The notes under the pieces are model-generated. The model saw only the letters and a list, made by a program, of their open reading frames with translations. It was not told where the DNA came from and did no database searches. Below, piece after piece: positions 40,788 to 49,822 of a stretch of DNA of 64,000 nt. The position numbers were made by a program, and so were the translations under genes. Every line of letters starts with the position of its first letter. Position 1 is the first letter of the stretch. Source of the DNA: Streptomyces soli (GTDB lineage: Bacteria > Actinomycetota > Actinomycetes > Streptomycetales > Streptomycetaceae); the NCBI RefSeq assembly GCF_003999195.1, contig NZ_RJVR01000120.1, forward strand, positions 43,435 to 107,434. The letters are read 5' to 3'.

Positions 40788-41950
40788 CCTCTCAGGTGAC
40801 TCAGATGAACGAGGCCCTGCTGAGGAGCCTCACGCCGAGCGTGCTCGGCATCCTCGTCCGCCGCGGAGCCGACTTCGCGGCGGCCGAGGACGCCGTGCAG
40901 GACGCGCTCGTCGAGGCGGTCCGCGTCTGGCCGGCCGACCCTCCGCGGGATGCGAAGGGCTGGCTGGTCACCGTGGCCTGGCGCCGGTTCCTCGACGCGA
41001 CCCGGGCGGACGCCGCCCGCCGCCGGCGTGAGGACCTCGTCGACGAGGAGCCGGCGCCCGGGCCCGCACCCGCGGTGGACGACACGCTCCAGCTCTACTT
41101 CCTGTGCGCCCACCCGTCGCTGACGCCGTCGTCCGCGGTCGCGCTCACGCTGCGCGCCGTCGGCGGGCTGACCACCCGCCAGATCGCCCAGGCCTACCTG
41201 GTGCCCGAGGCGACCATGGCGCAGCGCATCAGCCGGGCCAAGCGCACCGTCTCCGGCGTGCGGTTCGACCAGCCCGGCGAGGTCGCCACCGTGCTGCGCG
41301 TCCTCTACTTGGTCTTCAACGAAGGCTACTCCGGCGACGTCGACCTCGCCGCCGAGGCCATCCGGCTCACCCGACAGCTCGCGGCCGCGATCGACCACCC
41401 CGAGGTGGCGGGGCTGCTCGCCCTCATGCTGCTCCACCACGCCCGGCGCGCCGCCCGGACCGCGCCCGACGACAGCCTGGTGCCGCTCGCCGAGCAGGAC
41501 CGCGGCCGGTGGGACACTGAGTCGATCGCCGAGGGCGTCGAGATCCTGCAGGCGGCCCTCGCCCGCGACCGGCTGGGCGAGTTCCAGGCCCAGGCCGCCA
41601 TCGCGGCACTCCACGCTGACGCGCCCACCGCCGAGGAGACTGACTGGGTGCAGATCGTCGAGTGGTACGACGAGCTCGCGCGCCTGACCGACAGCCCGGT
41701 CGTCCGGCTCAACCGCGCGGTGGCCGTAGGCGAGGCCGACGGACCGCGCGCCGGCCTGGCGGCGCTCGTGGCGCTGGACGACTCACTGCCCCGCCACGCC
41801 GCGGTGGCGGCGTACCTCCACGAGCGCGACGGCGACCTGGCGACGGCGGCACGGCTGTACGCCGAGGCGGCCCAAAAGGCACCCAACCTCGCCGAGCGCG
41901 ACCACCTGACGCGCCAGGCCGCCCGGCTCAACGCCCGCCGGTGTCGCTGA
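40784..41950 (+). CDS. ECF42 RNA polymerase sigma factor with C-terminal TPR-like domain
   Basis: This 388-residue sigma factor has region 2 (AAEDAVQDALVEAVRVWP, DAKGWLVTVAWRRFLDATR), region 4 (TTRQIAQAYLVPEATMAQRISRAKRTV) and a 200-residue C-terminal extension. The extension has YLVFNEGYSGD and helical repeats such as AVAVGEADGPRAGLAAL and RDGDLATAARLYAEAA. That extension replaces an anti-sigma factor in the ECF42 group and is needed for activity. ATG at 40784 overlaps the DGPF gene stop (ATGA). Promoter elements ahead of the operon suggest autoregulation. Confidence 0.9.
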   Translation: MTSQVTQMNEALLRSLTPSVLGILVRRGADFAAAEDAVQDALVEAVRVWPADPPRDAKGWLVTVAWRRFLDATRADAARRRREDLVDEEPAPGPAPAVDDTLQLYFLCAHPSLTPSSAVALTLRAVGGLTTRQIAQAYLVPEATMAQRISRAKRTVSGVRFDQPGEVATVLRVLYLVFNEGYSGDVDLAAEAIRLTRQLAAAIDHPEVAGLLALMLLHHARRAARTAPDDSLVPLAEQDRGRWDTESIAEGVEILQAALARDRLGEFQAQAAIAALHADAPTAEETDWVQIVEWYDELARLTDSPVVRLNRAVAVGEADGPRAGLAALVALDDSLPRHAAVAAYLHERDGDLATAARLYAEAAQKAPNLAERDHLTRQAARLNARRCR

Positions 41951-42172
41951 CGGGTCGCGCTCGGATTTTCCCGCGGCACTTGGCGCGGCCCCGTGGCCAG
42001 AGCGGTCGCCTCAAAGCGAGTAGGCGGGTCGAGACCAGCTGCACGACGCGTTGCCGGCGGGGAAGCTCAGCGGCGACGACATGTGCGCTGGAGGCGTGGT
42101 GTCTCAATAGACCCGCCCGCTGAAGTGCCCGGTGCAGGTGACCCATCTGCGACGGTTCGGCTGCCTGAAAAG

Positions 42173-42202
42173 CGGCTCACCAGGCTCATCTACGAAGAGC
42201 CA
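42173..42202 (+). repeat. Right copy of the repeat flanking the ECF42 module
   Basis: CGGCTCACCAGGCTCATCTA followed by CGAAGAGCCA matches 40253-40282 except for two single-base indels. It ends at the base before the epimerase stop codon. The two copies bracket the complete DGPF-ECF42 operon in direct orientation. Confidence 0.65.
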
Positions 42203-43072
42203 TTAAACAACCTCTCGGATCTTCACGCTGTCGCGCCACGAGTGCCGCGGCTCGTATCCCAGCACCTCACGGGCCCGCCGCACGCTGAGCAGCGTCTCAT
42301 AGGTGCCGATCTCGCGGGTGAGCTTCACGTCGGGGAAGACCTCGGCGAGGAGTTCCGCGGAGGGACGGTCCATGATCGTGTCGGCCGCGGCGATGACGTA
42401 GCTGGACGCCCCCGTGACGGGAGCGGTCAGCCCGAGCCGGCACGCCTGGGCGACGTCGCGGGCGTCGACGTACCCCCACAGGTTCCACTTGCGCGCCTGC
42501 GGGTCGGACCAGTAGCCGGGCACGAGGGCGTAGTCCTCCTCGAGGTGGACGTTGGACAGGCGCAGCGCGACGAAGGGAATGCCCGACCACGCGGAGATCT
42601 GCTCGGCAGCGGTCTCACCGAGGACCTTGGACAGGGCGTAGGTAGAGGTGGGATAGGGGTAGTGGTCCTCGTCCACGGGGACGTAGCGGGGCGGGACGTC
42701 GAAAGGCAGGCCGAGCGTGGTCTCGCTGGAGGCCCAGACCACGCGGCGGAGCTTGTTGTGCGCGGCGGCGAGGAAGACGCTGTGGTTCATCGCCGTGTTG
42801 GTGGCCAAGGTGTGGGCGGCCGGGTAGAGGCCAGGAGCCGGGATGTTGGCCAGGTGGACGACGCTTTCGGCGTCGCCCAGCACGTCCACGGCCTGCCCGT
42901 GGTCGGTGAGGTCCGCGCACTGCAGCGACACGCCGAGCCCTTGCGCCCACGCCCGCTCGGCTGGTCCCGCCGCGATATCCACGGCCAGCACCTCGTACCC
43001 GTGCTGCACCAGATCCGCGACCACGACCCGGCCGGTCTTCCCGGTGGCCCCTGTGACGGCGACTGTGTTCAT
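42203..43072 (-). CDS. NAD-dependent epimerase/dehydratase-family protein
   Basis: This is a 289-residue extended SDR. The nucleotide-binding motif TGATGKTG sits at residues 8-15. VVHLANIPAPG and the active-site stretch YPTSTYALSKVLGE (Tyr and Lys of YxxxK) follow, with LRLSNVHLEED further on. ATG at 43072 has GGGGAG nine bases upstream. Such enzymes act on nucleotide sugars or uronic acids (uronate dehydrogenases share this layout). The substrate is not evident. It is transcribed towards the ECF42 module. Confidence 0.84.
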   Translation of the reverse strand: MNTVAVTGATGKTGRVVVADLVQHGYEVLAVDIAAGPAERAWAQGLGVSLQCADLTDHGQAVDVLGDAESVVHLANIPAPGLYPAAHTLATNTAMNHSVFLAAAHNKLRRVVWASSETTLGLPFDVPPRYVPVDEDHYPYPTSTYALSKVLGETAAEQISAWSGIPFVALRLSNVHLEEDYALVPGYWSDPQARKWNLWGYVDARDVAQACRLGLTAPVTGASSYVIAAADTIMDRPSAELLAEVFPDVKLTREIGTYETLLSVRRAREVLGYEPRHSWRDSVKIREVV

Positions 43073-43554
43073 GCGCTGGGCTCCCCACTCGAACTCTTGC
43101 CTGCTTGCCGTCCCATCCTCTCCCCTGCGGCCGCGGAATTGCAGCGTGTCCCGCTGGTCGGACATGGCCGTTCCTCCACGCCGGAAAGAAAAGCCACGCG
43201 GCGATTCCGGGCGCGCGTTGGTGAGGGCCATCCGGCGGCCCGTGGGCTTCGCCGTGCACAGCCTTGGCGTGTACTTCGGCTCGGGCGACGAGGGGCGCGG
43301 CTCAGCCCCCGGCCGGAGGACAATCTCGGACTGATCAACCGCCGTGTGGACGCGGGATTCGATCCGCTATCCGACGGCCGCACACGTGGTGCCGCGCGGC
43401 AGCAAGCACCTCAGCACGGGCAGCGGACTCCCCCGCCGGCGGCCTGGTCTGCCACTCGACCAGGACCTCGCGCACCGCTGCGCACACCTCGAGCAACGGC
43501 GTCCGGACTACTACTCACCCCGTGAGGCAGCGCTGAGGCGGTGGGGTAGAAAGC
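43073..43554. other. Intergenic, unrecognised scrap
   Basis: This is the upstream region of the epimerase. A plus-strand stretch near 43430-43560 reads HLEQRRPDYYSPREAALRRWG, which is protein-like but unrecognised and without a start. Confidence 0.35.
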
Positions 43555-43593
43555 GGGCGGCCCGAGGTCATCGCAACCGACTCCGGGCCGCCC
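43555..43593. terminator. Perfect 10-bp hairpin
   Basis: GGGCGGCCCG (43555-43564) pairs with CGGGCCGCCC (43584-43593). It lies about 100 bases beyond the stop of the minus-strand SDR and probably terminates that operon. Confidence 0.65.
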
Positions 43594-43690
43594 CTTCGGC
43601 TCTAGGGGCCCGCGCCGGCGCCCTCACACGAGGGATTCGAGGAGCCGAGTGAGGCAGGGGCGATATCGGTCGAGTGGGTGGCTGAGGAGA

Positions 43691-44605
43691 TCAGGACAGG
43701 AGTCGGAGGGACTCGTCCCAGAGGCGTTCTGCGTTGGCGGCGTCGAGTGCGTAGGGCGCGACGCCACCGGCCCAGCCGTTGCCGTCGGAGACCGGGATGG
43801 CTTCGTTGCAGTCTTCGAAGTAGCGGCCGCCGATGCCTTCCAGCTGAGGGGAGGTGGCCAGTAGCACGGAGGTTGCGGCGCCCTGCTGGGGGGTCTTGTG
43901 GCGCTCGGGCGGGGTCTTGAGGCCGCCGGTGTGGCGCTGGAGGTTGGTGGCGATGGCGCCGGGCATGAGGGCGTTGGCGGTGATCCCGTCGGTCGCCCAG
44001 CGGCGGCTGGCCTCGACGGCGAAGAGCACGGTGGCGGTCTTGGACTGGCCGTAGGCCACCAACGGGTCGTAGGGGCGGTAGTGGAAGTTGATGTCGTCGA
44101 AGACGACGGGGGAGATCAGGTGGCCTCCGGAGCTGACGACCACGATGCGTGCGTTGCCGTCGGCGGCCAGAGCGTCATGGAGTCCGGTGGCCAGGGCGAA
44201 GTGCCCGAGGTGGTTGGTGGCGAACTGCATCTCCCAGCCCTCGGGGGTGCGTTCGAGTTCCGGCGTGGCCATGATCCCGGCGTTGTTGACCAGGATGTGC
44301 AGCGGCCCTTCCCACGCTTGTACGAAGGCGTCCACCGAGGTCCGGTCCGAGACGTCGAGGCGGGCGACGTGGATGTCCTTGTTGCCGGTGGTCTCGGTGA
44401 TGTCGGCAGCGGTTGCTTCACCGGCTGTTGTGTTGCGTACTGCCAGGGTCACCTGGGCGCCGGTGGCTGCCAGGGTCCGGGCGGTCTCGATGCCGATGCC
44501 GGAGGTGGCGCCGGTGATGATCACGCGCCGTCCGGAGAGGTCGATGCCACGGGCTACTTCGTCAGCAGTGGAGGAAAAGCCGAAGGGGGTCGTGATACGA
44601 GTCAT
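43691..44605 (-). CDS. SDR-family oxidoreductase (retinol-dehydrogenase-like)
   Basis: This 304-residue classical SDR has TGATSGIGIETA for cofactor binding, NNAGIMATPE, the catalytic Ser in VVVSSGGH and the Tyr/Lys in YGQSKTATV. It resembles the long-chain retinol-dehydrogenase-type SDRs common in actinomycetes. ATG at 44605 is two bases after the stop of the upstream dehydrogenase. A TTG at 44611 overlapping that stop is an alternative. The pair is divergent from an MmyB-like regulator, a frequent arrangement. Confidence 0.87.
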   Translation of the reverse strand: MTRITTPFGFSSTADEVARGIDLSGRRVIITGATSGIGIETARTLAATGAQVTLAVRNTTAGEATAADITETTGNKDIHVARLDVSDRTSVDAFVQAWEGPLHILVNNAGIMATPELERTPEGWEMQFATNHLGHFALATGLHDALAADGNARIVVVSSGGHLISPVVFDDINFHYRPYDPLVAYGQSKTATVLFAVEASRRWATDGITANALMPGAIATNLQRHTGGLKTPPERHKTPQQGAATSVLLATSPQLEGIGGRYFEDCNEAIPVSDGNGWAGGVAPYALDAANAERLWDESLRLLS

Positions 44606-44607
44606 GA

Positions 44608-45558
44608 TCAAGATTTCTTTCGTGAGATTGCGCGGGAGTGGAAGTACGGGGGCCAGCGCGGGGAGGGCGTGAAGGGCATCAGACGGTCATGGGGAGATTC
44701 AGGCGGGGTGGCCTGGTGCGGTCGCGAGGGTGACCGCACCAGGCCGTCGGCGCCGGCCAGTGCGCGGCGGCGTAGTTCCTCAGGGTCGAGGCCCTGGGCG
44801 CGTACGGCGTCGGCGAAGTGCTCGATGTCCTTGCGCATCAGACCCTGCAGGTGGGGGGCGACCTCAGGGGTGATGGCGGTGCCGAGCGCGCGCAGTGAGG
44901 CGCTGCCTCCGCTGCTGTCGGAGATCACGTCGAGGACGGCTGGGATGTGTACGTGGAGCTGCTGGGCGAGGCGGACCAGGTCCACGGCGTTCTTCAGGTT
45001 CGACATCGTCATGGCGTTATTGAGGAGCTTGGTCATCTGGCCGCTCCCGACCGGGCCCATGCGGCTGACGCGGGCGGAGAAGGTGGCGAAGACCGGTGAA
45101 CACCGCTCGAAGGCGGCCTTCTCGCCGCCGACGAACGTGGTCAGGGTGCGTGCCTTCGCCCCCGGGCCGCCGCCGCTGACCGGAGCGTCCAGGTAGAAGG
45201 CGCCAAGGCTGCGCAGGGACTCGGCGATCTTCACGTTCTCGCCGGGATCTCCGGTGCGGTGATTGACGACCACCGTCCCCGGCCGGAGGCGCTCGCGTAC
45301 CCCCGGGGTATTCAGGACGTCCCAGATGTCACTGTCATCGCGCAGGCACAGCGCCAGGATGCCGCTGGCGGCGACGAGATCGACGACCGTGGCGTGAACG
45401 GTATGCGGGACGTCTGCCACCGCTTCCAGCGACTTCGGGCGCCGGGCCCACACGTGGAGGTCGAAACCACGGTCCCCTATCGCCTGGGCCATGGGGGCAC
45501 CCTGGTCTCCCAGGCCGATGAAGCCGACGGCCGGGCGCTGCTGTTCGGGGCTGCTCAC
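44608..45558 (-). CDS. NAD-binding 3-hydroxyisobutyrate/6-phosphogluconate dehydrogenase family
   Basis: This protein of about 316 residues has the Rossmann motif GFIGLGDQGAPMA, VVNHRTGDPGEN and the substrate-binding segment DAPVSGGGPGAKARTLT. The catalytic Lys lies in GSGQMTKLLNNAM. It belongs to the beta-hydroxyacid dehydrogenase family. GTG at 45558 has GGAAGG seven bases upstream. A GTG nine bases earlier is too close to it. The last 40 residues beyond the usual domain are unusual and basic. It is the first gene of a two-gene operon with the SDR. Confidence 0.82.
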   Translation of the reverse strand: MSSPEQQRPAVGFIGLGDQGAPMAQAIGDRGFDLHVWARRPKSLEAVADVPHTVHATVVDLVAASGILALCLRDDSDIWDVLNTPGVRERLRPGTVVVNHRTGDPGENVKIAESLRSLGAFYLDAPVSGGGPGAKARTLTTFVGGEKAAFERCSPVFATFSARVSRMGPVGSGQMTKLLNNAMTMSNLKNAVDLVRLAQQLHVHIPAVLDVISDSSGGSASLRALGTAITPEVAPHLQGLMRKDIEHFADAVRAQGLDPEELRRRALAGADGLVRSPSRPHQATPPESPHDRLMPFTPSPRWPPYFHSRAISRKKS

Positions 45559-45651
45559 TGCGCTCACCTTCCAGATCGGATCATGTACATGGAAATCTGA
45601 ACATTCCGCATTGCTGGTCCCAGTCATCGTTGCTTCGCGTCTCGACCCCAG

Positions 45652-45672
45652 CCAGTGCCGTGTCAACACTGG
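45652..45672. promoter_or_regulatory. Inverted repeat between XRE regulator and dehydrogenase
   Basis: CCAGTG-N9-CACTGG has perfect six-base arms in the 200-base divergent gap. It is a candidate binding site for the adjacent MmyB-like regulator. Confidence 0.5.
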
Positions 45673-45760
45673 TAGTGCCAGGACCAGGAAACCCGGCCGC
45701 AGATCATCAGCCGACGGAGTCGACCAGGCTTGGGGCGGAATGCCTCGTACCGTGGAGCAC

Positions 45761-46582
45761 GTGAGCGCCAACCACCTCGGCAACTACCTCCGAGCGCGTC
45801 GTGACCTCGTTGACCCCAAGGACGTCGGCCTGCCCGGTGGCGGCCGCCGCCGCGTGCCCGGCCTGCGCCGCGAGGAAGTCGCTCTGCTCGCCGGCATCAG
45901 CAGTGAGTACTACCTGCGCCTGGAACAAGGACGCGACCAACACCCCTCACCGTCCGTCCTCGATGCCCTCGCCCGCGTCCTCCAGCTCGACATGAACGCG
46001 ACCCGGCACCTGCACGCCCTCGCCACCCCCGCTCCGCGACACGGCAGCCCGAACCCCGACGACGAGCGGGTTCCTCCCGGCATCCAGCAACTGATCAATA
46101 CATCCTGGGCGGGCACCCCTGCCGTGGTCCTGAACCGCTACATGGACGTACTGACGGCCAACCCCCTGGCCATGGCGCTGTCGCCCAGCAACCAGCCGGG
46201 CACAAATTCCATACGGTCCGCGTTCCTCGACCCGCGCCTGCGCTCCCTCTACCTCAACTGGGGCGAGATGACCATCCGCGCCGTCGCTGGCCTGCGGGCC
46301 CTCATCGGCCCGGATGACAGTGATCCACGCGTCGTGGAGCTGGTGAACGAACTCTCCGCAGACAGCGAGACCTTCCGCCGTCTTTGGGCCCGCCACGACG
46401 TCAGCCCCCAGGGTACTGGCACGTCACAGATAGACCATCCGCAGGTGGGGCGGCTGGAGCTGCGCTACGAACGGCTCCTGCTCGCCAGTACCGACGGCCA
46501 ACTCCTCGTCGTACATCACGCCGATCCCGGCAGCACATCCGCGCAGAAACTGGCCCAGCTCGCCGACACCCTCAGTACGTAG
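45761..46582 (+). CDS. MmyB-like XRE-family transcriptional regulator
   Basis: This protein of about 273 residues has an N-terminal helix-turn-helix (LGNYLRARRDLVDPKDVGLP, RRVPGLRREEVALLAGISSEYY, LEQGRDQHPSPSVLDALARVL, quoted in parts). A PAS-like ligand-binding domain follows (LNRYMDVLTANPLAMAL, RRLWARHDV, LLLASTDGQLLVVHHAD). This is the actinomycete MmyB family, proposed to bind fatty-acid-like ligands and usually encoded divergently from an SDR gene, as here. GTG at 45761 has GGAG five bases upstream. ATG at 45740 is an alternative. Confidence 0.87.
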   Translation: MSANHLGNYLRARRDLVDPKDVGLPGGGRRRVPGLRREEVALLAGISSEYYLRLEQGRDQHPSPSVLDALARVLQLDMNATRHLHALATPAPRHGSPNPDDERVPPGIQQLINTSWAGTPAVVLNRYMDVLTANPLAMALSPSNQPGTNSIRSAFLDPRLRSLYLNWGEMTIRAVAGLRALIGPDDSDPRVVELVNELSADSETFRRLWARHDVSPQGTGTSQIDHPQVGRLELRYERLLLASTDGQLLVVHHADPGSTSAQKLAQLADTLST

Positions 46583-46624
46583 CGAACCAACGCTGCTCCC
46601 GGACCAGCCACCGTCCCTGACCTC

Positions 46625-47050
46625 CGTGGACAGAACACCTAGCCCTCACGACTGTGCATCAGGGCACAGTGGTTTGGGGCGTGCGAAGCGGACGGCGAAC
46701 GTCCCCCCGCGCCGACATCACCGTCGACGCAGGCTTCATCCCCACCTGGTGAATGCACGGCCGAGAAACGGCGCGGAAAGTGGCTGCTCGCCCACCCGCG
46801 CTTCCACATGCACTTCACGCCCACCAGCTCATCCTGGCTCAACCAAGTCGAGCGGTGGTTCGGCATCCTGACGGACAAACAGATACGGCGAGGTGTCCAC
46901 AAGAACGTCCAAGCACTGGAGAAGGACATCCGTGAATGGATCTCCCACTGGAACGAAGACCCCAAGCCATTCACCTGGACCAAGACCCCCGACCAGATCT
47001 TCGAACGCCTCGCCGGCTACCTGAACCGCCTACCAGAACACAAACCGTAG
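46625..47050 (+). mobile_element. IS630-family transposase C-terminal remnant
   Basis: From about 46790 one frame reads HPRFHMHFTPTSSSWLNQVE, RWFGILTDKQIRRG, VQALEKDIREWISHWNEDPK and PFTWTKTPDQIFERL to a stop at 47050. That is the C-terminal part of an IS630 DDE transposase with its last acidic residue in NQVE. Upstream pieces (ADITVDAGFIPTW) are out of frame and end in a stop. The catalytic N-terminal half is lost. Confidence 0.8.
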
Positions 47051-47080
47051 TTATAAAGTGTTTCCAAGACTCAGGACATC

Positions 47081-47245
47081 AGGAGCGTGGGTCAGTAATG
47101 GTTCAGGGCGAAAACGATCTCCACACGGGGTCGATTCTGGCGCCTTCGGGAGCGGCAGCCCCCCACCGGAGGCCCTTCCGTGGTCGATTTGTGGCTCGCT
47201 CGCCCCACCGGGGCCGGTCCAACGTCGTTACTGGGACACGCTCCT
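47081..47245. mobile_element. 165-bp MITE-like element with 20-bp inverted repeats
   Basis: AGGAGCGTGGGTCAGTAATG (47081-47100) and the complement of 47226-47245 (AGGAGCGTGTCCCAGTAACG) match at 16 of 20 bases. The interior has no gene. A near-identical solo right end lies at 30498-30517. It is probably a deletion derivative of an insertion sequence. A further IS-like end (GGGACTGTCTGACAAATGAT) abuts it on the right. Confidence 0.55.
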
Positions 47246-47353
47246 AGGGACTGTCTGACAAATGATCAGGTTGTGGTTCACGGAGCCAGCGGATGAGGGA
47301 GGCAAGGCGGACCGGGCGAGGTCCAGGGTGGTCAGCCGCTGCGGACGTTGCGG

Positions 47354-49066
47354 TCAGACTGCCCGGATCGGCGCGTACTGAGGCTGCCACATGGCTGCAC
47401 GGATACGATCCTCGATCGCGTCGTCGACGACCTGGCGGGCGACTCCGTCGTCGGCGGCGGCGTGGGCGACGGCCACGGCCACGGCGGCAGATGTGTCGCG
47501 GAGCTGTTGCGTCGGGGGCAGGATCGGCGCGCCAGGGGTGGTCGGGTCTACCAGGGTGGCCACCGCGTGAGCGGCGGCGGTAAGCATACCGTCCGTGATC
47601 CGGGTGGCGCGCGCCACGATGGCGCCGAGGCCGAGGCCGGGGAAGATCAGCGCGTTGTTGCCCTGCCCGATCTGGTACGTGACGCCCTTGTACGTGACCG
47701 GATCGAAGGGGCTGCCGGTGGCCACCAGGGCCCGGCCATCGGTCCACGCCAGCAGGTCGGCGGGCACCGCCTCGGACAGCGGAGTGGGGTTGGACATCGG
47801 CAGGATGATGGGGCGCTCGGTGTGGGCGGCCATCTCACGGACGATCGCTTCGGTGAAGGCACTGCTCTGGCCGGAAGTTCCGATGAGGATGGTCGGCCGG
47901 ACCCGGGCCACCGCTTCGGCCAGGGAGATCCCGCCCAGGGCCGGGTCGCGGTTCCAATCGGCGACCTCAGCCGCGGGGCGCGCGTACGGCACCTGAAAAG
48001 GACGCAGGTCGGTCATGTCGTCGGTGAGCAGGCCGTACCGGTCCACGGCCCAGAATCGCCGGGAGGCCTCGTCGGGAGTCAGGCCGGCCGCGATCATGGC
48101 GTCGCGGAGCTGGTCGGCGATGCCCACGCCCGCGGTACCCGCGCCGAACACCACGATCCGCTGATCGTGCAAGGGCGTGCCGCTGGCCTTTACCCCGGAC
48201 AGCACAGCGGCCAGGTTCATCGCGCCGGTGCCCTGCATGTCGTCGTTGAAGGTGAGTACCTGGTCGCGGTAACGGTCAAGGATGCGCCGGGCGTTGCTGG
48301 GCCCGAAGTCCTCCCAGTGCAGCAGCGCTTGGGGGAAGAGCTTGCTCGCAGCGGTCACATAGGCGTCGATGAAGGCGTCGTAAGCTTCCGGTTCGGCCCT
48401 CGGGTGCCGGTTGCCCAGGTACAGCGGGTCGTCCAGCAGTTCGCGCCGGTTGGTGCCCACGTCGAGCATGACCGGCAGGGTTCGTGCCGGATCGATGCCC
48501 GCAGCGGCGGTGTACACGGCGAGCTTGCCCACCGCGATGTCGATGCCGCCGACGCCCCAGTCCCCGATGCCCAGGATCGCCTCGGCATCCGTGGCCACGA
48601 TGAGATCGACGTCGTCGGCCCTCAGACCGGACGTACGCAGGGCGCGCTCGATGTTCTCGGGCGCGTCCACGGACAGGTAGACCCCGCGCGGACGCCGGTA
48701 CTCATTGCTGTACCGCTGGATGGCGGTGCCCACCGTGGGGGTGTAAACGATCGGCAGCATCTCCTCGAGGTGGTCGCCGACCAGCCGGTAGAACAGCACC
48801 TCGTTGCGGTCGTGCAGCGCGGTCAGATTCACGTTCTTGGCCGGGTCACTCGGCTGGGCGCTGTACTGCGCGTAGGCGCGGGCAGCCTGCTGGTCCAGGT
48901 CGAGCATCCCTGGCGGCAGCAGCCCGACGAGACCCAGCGCGTCGCGCTCCTCGTCGGTGAACGCGGTACCCCGGTTCAGCCGGGGATCGGTCAGTACCGC
49001 ACGGCCCCGGGCCGTCGTCTCCCAGCGTCCTTGCTCGGAGTTCCACGTCGTGGTGTCGGTACTCAT
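47354..49066 (-). CDS. NAD-dependent malic enzyme
   Basis: This 570-residue enzyme oxidatively decarboxylates malate to pyruvate in the cytoplasm. It has the conserved tyrosine segment YTPTVGTAIQRYS, RPRGVYLSVD, the metal-binding stretch HWEDFGPSNA, FNDDMQGTGAMNLAAV and the NAD-binding motif VFGAGTAGVGIAD. TILIGTSGQSSAFTEA and MSNPTPLSEA follow. The length fits the large SfcA/MaeA-type enzymes. ATG at 49066 has GGAG six bases upstream. It stands alone and could feed pyruvate and NADH from C4 acids made elsewhere in the window. Confidence 0.92.
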   Translation of the reverse strand: MSTDTTTWNSEQGRWETTARGRAVLTDPRLNRGTAFTDEERDALGLVGLLPPGMLDLDQQAARAYAQYSAQPSDPAKNVNLTALHDRNEVLFYRLVGDHLEEMLPIVYTPTVGTAIQRYSNEYRRPRGVYLSVDAPENIERALRTSGLRADDVDLIVATDAEAILGIGDWGVGGIDIAVGKLAVYTAAAGIDPARTLPVMLDVGTNRRELLDDPLYLGNRHPRAEPEAYDAFIDAYVTAASKLFPQALLHWEDFGPSNARRILDRYRDQVLTFNDDMQGTGAMNLAAVLSGVKASGTPLHDQRIVVFGAGTAGVGIADQLRDAMIAAGLTPDEASRRFWAVDRYGLLTDDMTDLRPFQVPYARPAAEVADWNRDPALGGISLAEAVARVRPTILIGTSGQSSAFTEAIVREMAAHTERPIILPMSNPTPLSEAVPADLLAWTDGRALVATGSPFDPVTYKGVTYQIGQGNNALIFPGLGLGAIVARATRITDGMLTAAAHAVATLVDPTTPGAPILPPTQQLRDTSAAVAVAVAHAAADDGVARQVVDDAIEDRIRAAMWQPQYAPIRAV

Positions 49067-49822
49067 GAGGTCTCCTTCGGAAGGGCGAAACCGATGCGCG
49101 TGTGCTTGGTGCTCCATGCGATGCGGTCGGGGCGCCACGAGGGAACCAATCAGTGCGGCCGCCGGCCCAGCCACGCGGTTGCCCCATGTGTGGTGGAAGC
49201 TGCGCCGAGCAGCGCGCCCTCCAGGGAGGCGGAACACGCCAGTTCGGTCGCCCCACCAGGTTGCTCACCCGGGGCAGGTGCAGCACGTTGGCGAAGGCTG
49301 TACCAGGTCCGCCCGCTGCCCCGGCGATGCCGCGTGTTCTTGCAACACCGGCTCACCGATGGCGCGCAGCCATGCCGCGCACAAAGGGGGATCCTCCGTA
49401 CCGACGCAGGTTGTCAGCTTCCCGAGCACGTGGACGACGAGGAACGACAGCATGACCCTGACTTCTGTGTGCGCAGGCAACAGCGCTCGGCCCGCGGAAT
49501 TCACGGCGACCGCCGAGCCACCTGCTTCTGAGCCACTCCAAGCATTTTCTCACGCTATATGGGGCCCTGCCATCGCATGCCTGCACGATTCTCGGCAGCG
49601 CGCCAGCGTCTGGCGTTTCGGCTAGCCTGGTGAAACGACGAGGTACTCATGCGTGCATCCCGCGGCGCCGAGGTCCTGTGGCGACAGGTGCTCGTTTTCA
49701 AACGTTCGCAGCGCCTGAAGCCGCTGTGTCTCATTGGCAGTTGGCTGTGATGACCGGCGTTTCTCGGCAGCACACTGTGCAGCCGACTCGTCTGAAGTCG
49801 ATGGGAGGGAAAGGACTCCACC
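49067..49822. other. Intergenic, no gene recognised
   Basis: These 756 bases lie between the divergent malic enzyme and hydrolase genes. Several open frames exist but none has family motifs or a supported start. Local AT-rich patches near 49540-49560 suggest promoters. Confidence 0.4.

Noticed and set aside
41993..43525. 510-codon plus-strand frame
   Set aside because: It is antisense to the epimerase and has no protein signature.
47348..49531. 727-codon plus-strand frame
   Set aside because: It is the complement of the malic enzyme gene, whose motifs are unambiguous on the minus strand.
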